Source of the DNA: Diphasiastrum complanatum
Taxonomy: Eukaryota; Streptophyta; Lycopodiopsida; Lycopodiales; Lycopodiaceae
Length of the DNA: 64,000 bases
Direction of reading: 5' to 3'
Assembly: GCA_029204225.1 (NCBI GenBank)
Contig: CM055092.1
Span: 11,001,806-11,065,805 of the forward strand
The translations under genes and the position numbers were made by a program. Shown piece after piece: positions 22,796 through 34,926 of the stretch (its first letter is position 1; every line of letters starts with the position of its first letter). Under the pieces are notes generated by a model, which was given only the letters and a program-made list of their open reading frames with translations, was not told where the DNA came from and did no database searches.

Positions 22796-24816
22796 GAATA
22801 GACCTTTGTCTAGAGCCTTTGTGAAAATGTCAATAACCATGTCTTTCATTCCAATGAAGGTGGTCTGTAATATCTTCTTGCCAATCAGATTTCTGATCAA
22901 ATGGTACTTGATCGCAATGTGTTTCATCCTTGAGTGAAACATAGGGTCTTTCGTCAGATGTATTGCAGATGTGTTGTCCATTTGTAAAACTAGAGGTTCG
23001 TTCCTTGTTTTGCCCAATTCATCCAGGAACTGTTTGAGCCTAATTATCTCGTTGGCCATCTTTGCTGCTGCAACATACTCTGCTTCACAGGATGACTGAG
23101 CTACAATGGTTTGCTTCTTGCTGACCCAGAGAATTGCTGCTCCTGACGCAATGATGCATCCTCCTGAGACACTTTTACGATTGTCCTTGAGGTATGCCCA
23201 GCTAGCATCATTGTAGCATCCGACAATGACACAAACCATAATCCTTTGTTAATTGAAGATATTGCAAAATTTGTTTTACAATTTTCCAATGTGTCGAGCC
23301 AGGATTCGTGCAAAATTGGCTCATTCTGAACACTGCATAAGCAATGTCAAGACGTGTGTTATCTACAAGGTACATCAGCGATCCTACCAGTTTCCTGTAT
23401 GGTGTGAGCTGCATCAATTCTCTCTCTTCTACAGTCCTCGAACAATTTTTGTTCGTCAGCACCATTCCTGCAAGAATTGGAGTATTTGATCCTTTGCAAT
23501 ACAACATCCCAAAATCCTAGGATTTTTTGGGTGTATCTGGACTGATGAAGGTATAATTTAGCTCCCTCATAGTCCATGTCAATTTGCAAGCCAAGGTAAC
23601 ACCTGGCTTCTCCCAAATCTACAATCTCGAAATATTTTGAGATGTCATTCTTCACTTCAGCAATCAGCTTCTCACTTTTGCAGAGTATCAGAGTGTCATC
23701 CACATACACAGCCATAATGATAATTTTCCCATCTGTAATTCTTACATACACATTGGAATCAACCATTAGTGGCTTGAATCCCAAGGATTTCAGGGCTTGA
23801 TCTTTCTTTTTGTACCATTGTCAAATTGACTGCTTCAGACCATAGATACTCCTATGCATTCTGATTGCATAATTAGGATGTGAATTCGAGACATAACCCA
23901 GGGGTTGATCCATGTAGACCTCTTCATCTAACTCACCATGCAAGAAGGTTGTCTTCTCGTCCACAATGTGGATCCTGAGGTCATAGGCAGCTGCATATGC
24001 AAATAGTAAACACAGGGACAAATGTTTCACGATAGGAGATACGGTCTCAGAGTAGTCAATACCATATCTCTGAGAAAATTCCTTTGCTACCAATCTTGCC
24101 TTATATTTCGAGACATCTCCATCTAGTCCATAGCTGAGCTTGTAAACCCATTTGCATTAAACAACCTTTTGCTTATCTGGTAATGGCGGCAACATCCATA
24201 CCTGGTTCTTCCTCATGAATTCCATCTCCTTGTTCATGTCTTGGATCCATTTGTCCTTCTCTGGACATTCAATTGCCTCCTCAAAAGTATGTGGTTTGTC
24301 ACTGAATCCACAGAACTCTTCTGATGTGAAAGCTGAGCTGCCTGGCACATATCTTGCTGGTGCTCTTTGTTGTCTTGTCGACCTTCTAGGAGATCCTCCT
24401 GGGACAGCAATGCCTTTGCCTTTGTCTGCTCTACTAGGTCCAGAACCATCTTGGTTTACAGATATTGTAGCAGTAGGCTGTCTTTCGAATCTTTCGTCTT
24501 CTGATTCATCACTCGAATGTGAAGCGACTCAAAAATCTTCATTTTCGTGTTCGTCTACTGCTCTCTCTGTCACTGGTGGCAGATCATAGTACTGTCTTTC
24601 AAGAACCTCATAGCTGGCAGGATTATCATTGGTCATTGTCCTGCTCTCATCAAATCTGACATCTCTAACTGTGTTCACAATGTTTGTGTTTGGCATGTAG
24701 ACTCTGTAGTATGGTGAATTGTTGTCATATCCTACCAGATATCCCTGTTCAGCTTTCTCATCAAGTTTCTTTCGAAGCTTATCAAGAATATGTGCATAAG
24801 CTGCACATGCAAAGTG
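22796..24816 (-). pseudogene. Copia pol relic (integrase end, RT, RNase H)
   Basis: Minus strand, right to left: integrase C-terminal end with AAYAHILDKL at ~24800; an inter-domain linker up to 24350; RT with KDKWIQDMNKEMEFMRKNQV (24280), RIHIVDEKTTFLHGELDEEV (~23970), YGLKQ and AVYVDDTLIL (~23700, the catalytic YVDD box); and RNase H with YNDASWAYLKDNRKS, CEAEYVAAAKMANEI and DIFTKALDKGLFEE (23239-22800). The RNase H part is open for 194 codons; RT is split by two frameshifts. The 5' side is cut at 24817 by an unrelated repeat. It belongs to the same family as 15237-19809. Confidence 0.85.
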
Positions 24817-25422
24817 CCTTAGCTGAAATAGATTTTCAAGGGACTAAAAATCCTAAGAAGGAAAGAAGAGTGGACATCAGAGGTGGTAATTGTGGTTGGG
24901 AAGTGTATTTCATAGTTATAATCTTGGTAATCCTTTAAATAATTGCTTATACCGAATATTAATCTCCTAGACTGAACTCATTTAGTTGAGTTCATAACTG
25001 ATATTTTTGTAACCATTGAGTTATTCACAGTTTTGAATGTCAATTGTGATGTTAGAAGCAAAATTTGATACATGGATTACATTGGATCTGTTAGTTGACA
25101 AAAGCTTGTCCCTAGGGTTGATGCATCAGTAGGGTTTCAAAGTTTATCACTAACCTGGAAGGATTGGAATGTAATATTGAGATATGTTAATTCTTCTATT
25201 TAAATCACAAGATCAGGAATGGATCTGTGGTATCCAATCCAATAGCCATGCCAGTCATCTAAATAAATGGATTCTCCAGCTTTTGGGAACAAGAGATAAT
25301 ATCCTATATGGACTATAGGAGATCTAGACGATCAGTGGATCTTTAGAATATCAGATAAGGTGGTTAAGGGTTTTCTAGAAGGAAGAGCTGGTGATATGGA
25401 CATCAATAATTCTGGAAAAAAA
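24817..25422 (+). repeat. 0.6-kb direct repeat, copy A
   Basis: About 600 bp highly similar to 26951-27545, sharing GAAATAGATTTTCA at the start, GAAGAGTGGACATCAGAGG, ACCGAATATTAAT and GACATCAATAATT at the end. It begins exactly where Copia pol similarity ends. It could be the LTR of an unrecognised element, but clear TG...CA ends and a primer-binding site are missing. Confidence 0.8.
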
Positions 25423-26950
25423 ATTATGCTTTTTTGGAGCTTTTTCTTGTGTAGCTCAAATCTTATGTAGATCTGAATTTTCTAGCAAGTTTACTTTCAT
25501 TTTAGGGATCATTAATGATGAAAAAAATGATGCATGCTGGTTATTTTCATGATTTACGGTTCTAGGCTATGTTTTGGTCAAAAATTGCTTTTTTTTCATG
25601 CTTTTTGACTCAAAATTGATAGTAAGAACTAAAATCCAGCAAGATCAGATCAATTAGATGGCTGTAATTCTATAGTTTGATTTGAATGTGCTAGAGGAAG
25701 AGTTTCATGTCATGAATTTCCACTTTATAGTGAAGAAGAAACTGGAAATTAGCCAAAATCATTATTTTTGCTTGTTTTTGCATAAAGTTGGATAGTAGGT
25801 GGCTGTAAAACACCATTTAGAGCTTGTAAAGAGTTGAACCAAAGTCTTTTGAAGCTGTCTCTGAAGTTAGAGCCAAGAATTTCATGAATTAGGCTTGTAG
25901 AAGGTCAAAAAAGACCAAAAAATAGCTTATTTTTATGGTTTTTGGGGGATGGATTGCTCCCAATCCATAAGGAGATCATGCTGGAAATTTTTACAACATG
26001 ATTAGCATTCCTTTTCACCTTCCCAGAAAGCTATCAGACCTATAAATTGATGGCCGGTGTTTTATGCTGCATCTCCATCAAGTTTGAAACTATTTTGACT
26101 TCTACAAACCAATAAATCTTTGAATTTTAGTCATTTTTTTGTTATCTATGGAATGATTTTAGATTAGTGAATTGACTATACTAAATTTATCAGTCAGAGT
26201 TAGTCATAGTGTTTTCACTAAAGCTAAAATATTTCCCGGTTATAGATAATTTCTAATTGACAAAAAGAATCGCAAGGAATTTGCCGACAGTTTATATTGT
26301 AATGTCATTTTAACTTTTTTAGTATAATACTCCCAGGTTGAAGTTAAAATTGATTTTTTTTTTCTAATATGTTGAATTTCATATTTGGTTAAAATTTGAA
26401 ATTGGTTACTTGTCTGACAACCTGATGAATACTGATCGTTAGAATTAAGTCAAGTGAACGGTGGTGCAAAATACTCGTCAAAATTGAATTTAAAAATTGT
26501 CAAACAATATGAGATGACTAGACAAAATGACTGGTAACAAAACTCTTTATCTGGACGGAGGAATCTTGTCGGATACAACTTAAGAGTTACTGAAATCCTA
26601 TTGGTAGGATTTCCATTTATGTAATTTTATATTATGAGTTTGGATAGTTTTTGTTAATATTGATGGAGTAATGTCAAACCGGTCGATAAAAAAGAAAAAA
26701 CTGTCCAATTTTACTAGAAAAATTGTAATTAATAGAAACTGATCAAAAGTAAAAGTCTGATTTCATTTCTCATTTAAATCCTATGGTGAATTATATGCAA
26801 AAGGTCAGACTAGTATTGTTTTTCATACTAGTGGATTATTTTTGTATATCAATGATTCAATCCAAGTATAAGATATAAATGAAATCATTTCAGACTTTTT
26901 CTTACAATAATTCACTTTTTACATCTACTAGTGTTTGTATATCTTCTTAG
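25423..26950. other. non-coding DNA between the 0.6-kb repeats
   Basis: About 1.5 kb without ORFs, motifs or RNA genes that I can recognise. If the flanking repeats are LTRs this would be the internal region, but it has no primer-binding site after copy A. Confidence 0.4.
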
Positions 26951-27545
26951 TACCTTAGTTGAAATAGATTTTCAGGGGACTGAAAATCCTAAGAGGGGAA
27001 GAAGAGTGGACATCAGAGGTGGTACTTGTGGTTGGAAAATGTATTTCGCAGTTAGGATTTTGGTAATCTTTTAAATAATTTCTTAATACCGAATATTAAT
27101 TTCCTAGATTGAATTCATTTAGTTGAGTTCATAGCTGATATCTTTGTAACCATTGAGTTATCCACAATTTTGAATGTCAATTGTGATGTTAGAAGTAGAA
27201 TTTGATACATGGATTACATTGGATCTGTTAGCTGACAAAAGCTTGTCCCTAGAGTTGATGCATCAATCGAAGCTTATCACTAATCTGAAAGGATTGGAAT
27301 ATAATATTGAAACATGTTAATTCACAAGATCACAAGATCAGGAATGGATCTGTGGTATCCAATCTAATAGGCATGCCAGTCATCTAAATAAATGGATTCT
27401 CCAGCTTTTGGGAACAAGAGATAATATCCTATATGGACTATAGGACACCTAGACGATCAGTGGATTTCTAGAATATCAGATAAGGCGGTTAAGGGTTTTC
27501 TAGAAGGAAGAGTTGGTGGTATGGACATCAATAATTTTGGAAAAG
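26951..27545 (+). repeat. 0.6-kb direct repeat, copy B
   Basis: Second copy of 24817-25422 in the same orientation, with small deletions (for example after the GCATCAAT word near 27270) and scattered substitutions. Confidence 0.8.
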
Positions 27546-29399
27546 AAATTCTAGGACTATAAAGATTTTATTATCAACGGAGTATTTTAGTACCTAGTCA
27601 TGATATGGGAAAAAGAAAAACCACTGATAAAATGTGGGGTATTTGGAAAATTTTGAGGTTTAATCTAGATCCCAATGTAGTATCTCACTATTTACAAAAT
27701 CGGAAGCCCTCAAACCTATTCATGCTTTCTTAATTAATCCTTTACTTCTTAGTAATTTCTCGAATATAAGACATCAGACTGGTTTATATGATTCTTTCCA
27801 GCATGAAGTTATTCTTTTGAAAGATTGTTATATCATATGAATTACTACTTTGGTGATTAGACTTGGAATTCAAATAAATTCTAAGGTGATTGTGTTTCAA
27901 TTTCTTAAACCTAGGATATCTCTTTTGCATAAATGGATTTCAGATGAATGATAGTACTATCACTAGGGTTGAAAATATTTGAGAAAAAAATACTGTTTAT
28001 AATAGAGTGAATCCTTTTGTGGATGCACTTATTATTGACTTTTCATGGATTTAGATATATCATCTTTCCAATTAGCTTTTATAGAAATTGGTAATTTTTT
28101 TAAAAGGAGGGATGAAGTGATAGGATAAAGTTCTATTTGAGGATCTATTGGTTGCATTGTTTTTGGAAGAAAATCACCTGTGATATAGAAATGAGATTTT
28201 TTTGAAAAGTAATTTCAGAGAGATTCAGAGAAATCGTAACTTTTCAAATAAGAAGAATTCTCTAGAGATTGTGTGGAACAATCTGGAACTAGAACTGGTT
28301 TGAAATTTGAATCGTAATCTATAAGTAGTACAATGAAAGATCAAAAGTTACTAGTTCCATTTTGATTGAAATAGGAGTAAGTTTGATCAAAATTTAAGTC
28401 TGGATAGTCTATATTAGATCAACCTAATCTTAGTTTAAGTACTAGGATCAGGGAGGGATTGATTGAGTGGAAGAAATTACGTTATTAGTGGTAAATTGGC
28501 TTGGAAAACTATTGAGAGTGAATGTTATTCATCTTAGAGATTTTTCGGATATGTTATTTACTCATGCGAAATAGAAATTCTTTAGTAGTTGAGTTACAAG
28601 ATTCTCAGTGAGATATGTGAGTAACATATGTGGATTCTACAAGATTTTACCAAATAAAAATGTGTTTATGTACTGGGTCATAGTGAGATTACTCACATAT
28701 GTGCACGATTAATCTTGTATGAATCTACTGTGTATTCTTGGTTACTAGGGTTATTTGGTGCACTTTACATAGTTAGTGAACATAAGCATATGATCAAGTA
28801 TTGTTGAGACAGATACTTGCAGAGTTAATAGATCTTTCAGTGGAGGATTTATGGATTAACTTATATTTGATTTGGATAAGGATCTAAATGTGGTATTATA
28901 TTAGTATAATTGAATTTTGCACCTATACATTTGAGATTTATGAATCATTGGCAATTAACTTGAGTAGTTGATTACTCCTAGATAAAGTTAATTGATTGTA
29001 TCCCAGAGAGCTCACTTGGATAGCAAATCATAATGATTCCGAGAATAACAACTGAAATTGTATTCAGCAGGACTTTGGGTATCTAGATTTGATTCTAGAC
29101 GGTAATCTAAAGTTTTTGTGGTTGAAGATGATTGTCATTATCATTTTGGTATGATTTTTGTCTTTAATTACCTATGATCTATAGAACTTGAGTATCTCGC
29201 GCTTTTGTCAGAGAATCCGGTTTGAAGAATATTCCTAAAATCAAGTATTTCCTTAGTGAGAAAATTTTTAGAATGATTCTTATTGATTCTTGAGTTATGT
29301 TGGATATAAACTCTAATATCCTCTAATTTTGTAGTATGATTTTGGATTTTGGTGAATTATGATTGACGAATCATAAGGATCAAAATATATGATTTATGG
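27546..29399. other. decayed non-coding DNA
   Basis: Roughly 1.85 kb rich in stops in all frames. It has the texture of an old transposon, but I cannot name any domain, terminus or RNA gene. Confidence 0.4.
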
Positions 29400-29927
29400 C
29401 TCATAAATAGATATTTAATTGTTGTTAGAGAATGATAGAGAATTGGGATGCATTGGAGGGTTTGCAGATCCCAAGGCAACCCTAACCCTCATGCTCATTT
29501 CCTCATTTCAATTAAGTAGGTTGGTTCTCTTCAGAAATGGATTGATGAATGTCCTTGCTCTTCTTCTTTCCTTCTCCATCTCTCATGCTTTCTTTGGTTT
29601 TTGCTAATTGTTGGATTTGAATGTTATTGAGATTGTATGTTATTATACTTTTTATGAGAGAGAAAGAGAGAGAGAGAGAAAGAGTAAGCTATCTTTGTTG
29701 TGGATGTGTAGTGTTAATGGATCGTAGTGTTAATGGATGTAGTGTTAATATTTAGGGTGAATGGATGTTAGAGTTAGATTTGGATCCTCCATTCATGTTG
29801 AAATCTGAACTATACTATCGCTCTCATGGGAATGAACCTACGCGTGACAACTAGCTTTGTCTCTTTGATGCTAGATTGACTAGATCTTGGATTCAGGTTA
29901 GGCAAGGAAAGAAACCCACTACAATTT
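29400..29927 (+). mobile_element. Gypsy LTR, 3' part
   Basis: It lies immediately upstream of a tRNA-Asp primer-binding site. It contains a (GA)n stretch at 29659-29687 and short GTGTTAATGGAT repeats near 29713-29740. The left limit is undefined, and I found no similarity to the Gypsy LTR at 54591. Confidence 0.45.
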
Positions 29928-29945
29928 TGGCGCCCTTGCCGGGGA
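29928..29945 (+). other. Gypsy primer-binding site (tRNA-Asp)
   Basis: TGGCGCCCTTGCCGGGGA differs at one position from the complement of the plant tRNA-Asp 3' end used by Athila/Tat elements. Confidence 0.75.
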
Positions 29946-30906
29946 GCTACGCCAAATTTTCAGTTTGCAGCATGATTGTTGGATGGTTAGCTTGCATTAG
30001 GCATCTTGTCATGGCATGAATAGTGTTAGATCTGCATTTAGGGATAGTTTGAAATTGATTTTGCTTGATTTGAGTGGATTTGCTTGTTTGAAATCTACTT
30101 TGATTGTTAAACAGGAAAAGCTATTCAGATCACCAATCTTAAGATTTTGGAATCAATTTTGCTTGATTTGAGTGAATTTGCTTGTTTGAAATCTACTTTG
30201 ATTGTTAAACAGGAAAAGCTATTCAGATTACCAATCTTAAGATCCATTTGGATCTGAAATATCAGAGAAAATAACTAAAATGGATCAAATCTGTCAGATT
30301 TGGTCAAAAAGAGACAAAAAGTGTCATCAGAGCTGATAACTTTTTATCTTCTTTCAGGAAACCTTCGCCGAGTTGTAGACACCTTTGATTTTGTTTATAA
30401 GACCTTCAGTTTGAAGGGCGGATATTAATTCCCAGTATATTTCCAGAAACATCAGAAAAACCGTCCAAAAACACCAAAAAATCACCAAAACTCTAAAAAT
30501 ACAGAAAAAGAACCTTCGCCCGATTCACTGTGCATAGGTGTGATTCATATCTATCTACTGTCAGGACGACAAAGAATAATACAAAAAATAGAAAGGTTTT
30601 CAGAGGATCAGTTGTCATGTTGCCCTATTTTTGCCAAAAATGTCACTTTTTTGCAAAAATATCAGTATTACTCTGGATCCTTCGCCAGAACCTTTGCCGA
30701 GTTTCCAAAACATTCTACTTATAGTAAAATACTATTTTTGAGTTCGACAAAGATTCTTTTTTATCAGATCACAAAAAATCTTAAATTTTACCCTTGCCAG
30801 ACTATAGAAACTGTATTTTCTTATGTCAGAAACCTTCCTCCAGTTTTTCATAGTTTTATCTGTGTCAGATCTTTCATCTGAAAGGTCGGCAAAGGTTATT
30901 TCCCAA
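29946..30906 (+). other. Gypsy untranslated leader with repeated CTTCGCC motif
   Basis: No ORF of note. It carries a tandem duplication with 98-bp period (units starting at 30059 and 30157) and repeated AACCTTCGCC-type words: about 30360, 30511, 30677, 30689 (AACCTTTGCC), 30790, and one reverse-complement copy at 30888-30897. The leader ends abruptly near 30906 where Copia RT begins. Confidence 0.6.
30059..30243 (+). repeat. tandem duplication, 98-bp period
   Basis: The unit starting TTTTGCTTGATTTGAGTG is present twice head to tail, with two substitutions seen. Confidence 0.85.
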
Positions 30907-31469
30907 GAATGCTTTTCTCAATGGATATTTGGAAGAGAAGGTTTTCATGAGGCAACCCGAGGGCTTCATCAAAGAAGATCAAGAGGAAAAAGTGTGTTTG
31001 TTGCTAAGAAACCTTTATGGGCTTAAGCAAGCACCTAGAGCTTGGTACTCTAGGTTGAATACTTTCTTGAACTCTATTAAGTTTGTTGTAAGTGCTTATG
31101 ATCCTTCTTTGTACTTAAGATTTAATGATGGTAAAATCATCATTCTCATTTTGTATGTTGATGACATTATCCTTAGTGGAAATGATCTTGAGGGTATACA
31201 AGAAGTGAAAGTAGCATTGTTTAAGGAGTTTAAGATGTTGGATCTTGGTAGTCTTCATTTCATATTAGGAATAGAAGTTTCAATAGGCAAGGGTTTGAGT
31301 TTTATTTTTCAATCCAAATATGCTTCTTCTATCTTAGAAAAGTTTGAAATGAAACATTGTAAAGGAGTAGAAACTCCTATGGAGAAAAATGTAAAAGTTT
31401 CCAATAGTGATGATGAAGCATCCTTTGAGGACATCACACTATATAGGAGACTTGTAGGCTCCTTGTTCT
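30907..31469 (+). pseudogene. Copia reverse transcriptase fragment
   Basis: An open frame encodes the second half of a Ty1/Copia RT: AFLNGYLEEKVFM, YGLKQAPRAWY, the catalytic ILYVDDIILSGND box, DLGSLHFILGIEV, and the start of the RT-RNase H connection, ending YRRLVGSLFL. It is undamaged across 180 codons but truncated at both ends: the left end joins a Gypsy leader, the right end is cut by an LTR starting TGTGAAG at 31470. It looks younger than most pol scraps here. Confidence 0.85.
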
Positions 31470-31708
31470 TGTGAAGTTTTTAACACGTGTGAACTTCACC
31501 ACACACCCTACAAGATCTTATTGAGGTGTTGTGATTGCACAAGATTGATCAAAGAACAGTATGCTTGAAAAATATAAGGCAAGAGCACAATGGCATACAC
31601 CTGATGAAAAAATCTAACTCTTCACTATGAGAAATGAATGTCAGAAATAATTCTAAGTGTTCAGTATGGGAAAAAGAGGTTGCTCTCGGGTAGAGAGAGA
31701 AAATCATG
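31470..31708 (-). repeat. Copia LTR fragment, minus orientation
   Basis: Reverse complement of ~34690-34926, sharing GGTGAAGTTCACAC, CTTGTAGGGTGTGTGGTG-type words and TGCCATTGTGCTCTTGCC. It ends at the start of another LTR at 31709, which probably inserted into it. Confidence 0.75.
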
Positions 31709-32538
31709 TGAAAAATGCAAAAATAAGCTTGGTAGAGGCCAAAAATCTTGTATATAGATGATTACACATGTGTGGAGCCTGTTCCCACGTGTGAAAATAA
31801 TGTACTTGTCATGTACCATAATCATTTAGGATGTACATATGATTTAATTCAAGTTCTAGTGGCTAAAAAGGTCAAAAACTAGTTTTCTAGACATATGACA
31901 CATGGCATCAATCTATTGATTGCATGAGCCACATCCTTTGGTTAGGTGTCATATCCCATGTGTAGAGGACAGCTCACATGTGTGGAATAAGCTGAAGTAG
32001 ACGAATTTTGACTTCTAGGAGATTTCCAAGTAGATCTCCATATAGAAGGAAAATGGACCAAAAGTGCTCAAAATAGAAGGTTTTGTCCAAGTGTCAGTTT
32101 TGCATGATGAATCATCATATGACAAAGCACCTTCACACATGTGGGATCATAGGGATGATCAGTACCACGAGCTCCCACTTATTGTATATATAGAGCCACA
32201 TTTGGCCATAATCAATGTGAGACACCAATCTTGGTTTTGGAAGCAATTTTGAGTGATTCTCTCCATTTGTCTACATTTGTTTTGATTGTTTTGAGGTGCT
32301 ATCAATGTGTACTTAATTTTCAGGTTGGAGTCCGTACTCAGACAGGGTTTCACACGTGGGAAACCAGAAAGTACACCTACCTTCAATTAATGATTGTTCT
32401 TGTTAGGATTTTGTGTCTAGAATTGATCTAGATTGATCTTAATCTCAAGTAGATTGATAGATCAAGTAATCTGACAACCAATCCCTCTTGAGGATCAGAT
32501 TAAGATCCACTCTTGGTCCTTTTTGTACTTTTTTCACA
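31709..32538 (+). mobile_element. CACGTG-rich Copia LTR
   Basis: An 830-bp plus-strand LTR, TGTGAAAAATGC...TTTTTTCACA, followed directly by a primer-binding site. It contains palindromic CACGTG-like sites near 31767 (ACATGTGT), 31785 (CCCACGTGT), 31976, 32136 and 32351. It shares organisation with 9829-10680. A TATATATAGAG near 32188 is a candidate TATA box. Confidence 0.7.
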
Positions 32539-32551
32539 TGGTATCAGAGCC
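32539..32551 (+). other. Copia primer-binding site
   Basis: TGGTATCAGAGCC, complementary to initiator tRNA-Met, abutting the LTR end at 32538. Confidence 0.8.
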
Positions 32552-34137
32552 TAGTACAAGAGGTTTTGTTGAAATTGATAGGGTTAATCCAAATCAAAGC
32601 CAAAATTAGCAATTTTTTGGAAACTAGTCAAATTTTGTGTAGCGAGTTGGATTTGATAGCTATTCTCAAAATTTTTGGTCCAGATCTTGTTGTGGTCTGT
32701 AGGAACCCTTTTCACACGTGTGAGGCCGTACAGCTCCAGTTTTGGCTGAGAAAATTCAAAAATTTGTACAATTGGACTCACACACCCAATTTGAGAGATT
32801 TTTGGTGCAAAATCAAGCATTTCCTATAGAGAATCTAATCCCTTGATTAGTTCTTGGATTAGATCATCCAAGAAATTAAATTTGAAGCTTGAAATAGGTG
32901 CATTAATTGATCATCTCTTATTTTTTGAGTGCATGTTGAAGTTGAGAGAGATTTTGCTAAAAATCATAGATTAAGGAGTGATATGCAAGGTGAGAGGCTG
33001 TAATCCATTGTAACATCACTCTAGATTTGTTCAAGAGTGATAGGGTCAAGTTTAGAAGCATCAATTTGCTAGAAAACATCCTTGGATCTGTCCTCCATGT
33101 GAAACCTTTGAGAGTTTCTAGTGCATATAGAGCATCTATGCAAATCTTTTGTAGAATTTGACATAGATTGGCTTCAGTTGAGAGTTCTAGAAAAGAGATT
33201 GAGATCCAAGTCACATTGTTCAATCCTACTCAATTTTTTTGAGTGATTGTAAGGTTTGAAAAGAGTCATTAAGGTGTCTATGGCAAATGTGTAGAGAGAG
33301 ATCCAATTTTTTAAGAGTTCCTTCCTTTGTAGAGGGCAAGATCTAGAAGCTCATTATGTGTTGTTATTGGTGAAGAATTTGTCTTCTCCTATGTGATCAA
33401 ATCTTTCTAAGTGGTATTAGCTCTTTGAAGCACAATATCTTAGTGAGAAAAATCACAACTTTTGATTTTGAATTTCATTCCAAGTCTTAAAAGGTAGAGT
33501 TATTGGTGGAATCCAATAGGAGTGATTGAATTCAATTTGTTGAGCAAAAACTGACATAGTACGTATGAAACTCAAATTAGTTCTATTCAACTTTCTTTGT
33601 GAGAGTGTGAGGGTCAATTTGTGATCCCATTGGATGTCTAGAATGAGGAGGAGTCCATATTTGAGTATTCATGCATGGTTGAGATCTTTGTGAATCTCTA
33701 GTTGTCTAAGTTTTTAAGCTTTGTGAAACATTGGTGGTATAGTTTGTTGTCAAATCAAATCAAATTCATTCTAAATCTCAAGTGTGAGATTATATGTGTC
33801 AAGAGTGAGTCCAAAAGAAGTGATTGAGTTTGATTTTCATGTATTTGAAACAAAACCCATCTTTTGTTCAAGAATCTCAAGTGTTGAGAGAACTAGTCAA
33901 GTGAAAAGGAAAATCTAGGTGTCAAATGTTTTTCATATCCATTTCAACTTTCAAAAGAAAGAGTCATTGGTATTTGATGATTCCAATAGGAGATTGGATC
34001 TGATTTCTTTAGTGATTTGATTCAAATATTGTGTGCTTTTGTCTTAGTGATCAAAGCAAAGTTTCCAAGTGACTAGTCATTACTATGAAGATTGATTCTT
34101 AGGTTTGTGAGCTAGATCTTTTGTAGATCCTTCTAGA
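32552..34137 (+). other. Copia internal DNA, no intact gene
   Basis: A long decayed leader. One more CACACGTGTGAGG site lies at ~32713. No gag frame is visible before the zinc-knuckle scrap at 34138. Confidence 0.4.
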
Positions 34138-34359
34138 TTGTTAAAGATGTTCAAATCTAGTCTCTTGAAAGTCACAAATTACATTTGTAGAATCATATCA
34201 CAGGTTTTTACTCACATGGCATCAATAGGTGGCATCCTATTGAAGGAAAGAAAGGATCCTGAGTGCAACCTTTGTGGCAAGGGAAGATATTTTTTCTCAA
34301 GATGCTACAAAAAGAAGACCAGTCCATCCAAGGAGAACCAAAGCAAGGGGCCGAGGTGA
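34138..34359 (+). pseudogene. Copia gag zinc-knuckle scrap
   Basis: A 73-codon frame includes CNLCGKGRYFFSRC followed by a Lys-rich tail. This is a CX2CX4HX4C retroviral knuckle in which His is replaced by Tyr, so zinc binding is probably lost. It sits where the end of gag would be expected downstream of the primer-binding site at 32539. Confidence 0.5.
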
Positions 34360-34689
34360 AGGATGGAGCTTCAAGTTAGCATGCAAAGTCTTACTGTATG
34401 CATGCAAGCCACATGCAATCAGTGCATGCAACATGCAAAGTAGTTTCTGTGATCTACACATGTCTAGGCAATTTTATGAGTTTCCAAGCATGCACCATAC
34501 ATGCATGCAGTTACTCATGTGGATCTCTGGTAGGTGAATCAGTTCAGTTAAGTGGACTTTCCATGCAACTCCACTGTAGGAATTCGAGTCTCTCTCATGT
34601 AGGGAAAGCTGGGCATGTTTTGCCATATTGTGAATATTGAGATTTTGGTGTTTTGGACTCATTCTCTCTCTACCCGAGTTTTCTATGTA
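34360..34689 (+). other. GCATGCA-rich non-coding stretch
   Basis: Contains many CATGCA words between 34375 and 34510 and CTCTCTCTACCC repeats near 34670. No gene. Confidence 0.4.
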
Positions 34690-34926
34690 TGATTTTCTCT
34701 CTCTACCCAAGAGCAGCTTCTTTTTCCCATACTGAATACTTAGAATTATTTCTGACATTCATTTCTCATAGTGAAGAGTTAGATTTTTTCTTCAGATGTA
34801 TGCCATTGTGCTCTTGCCTTAGATTTTTCAAGCATACTGTTCTTTGATCAATCTTGTGCAATCACAACACCTCAGTAAGATCTTGTAGGGTGTGTGGTGA
34901 AGTTCACACATGCTAAGAACTTCACA
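34690..34926 (+). repeat. Copia 5' LTR, 3' part
   Basis: It ends ...AGAACTTCACA at 34926, just before a primer-binding site. The inverted match to 31470-31708 confirms repeat status. Its left limit is uncertain. Confidence 0.75.

Noticed and set aside
34375-34510. CATGCA-rich stretch as a regulatory RY-element array
   Set aside because: Spacing is irregular and the stretch lies in decayed retroelement DNA with no adjacent promoter; not supported beyond word frequency.
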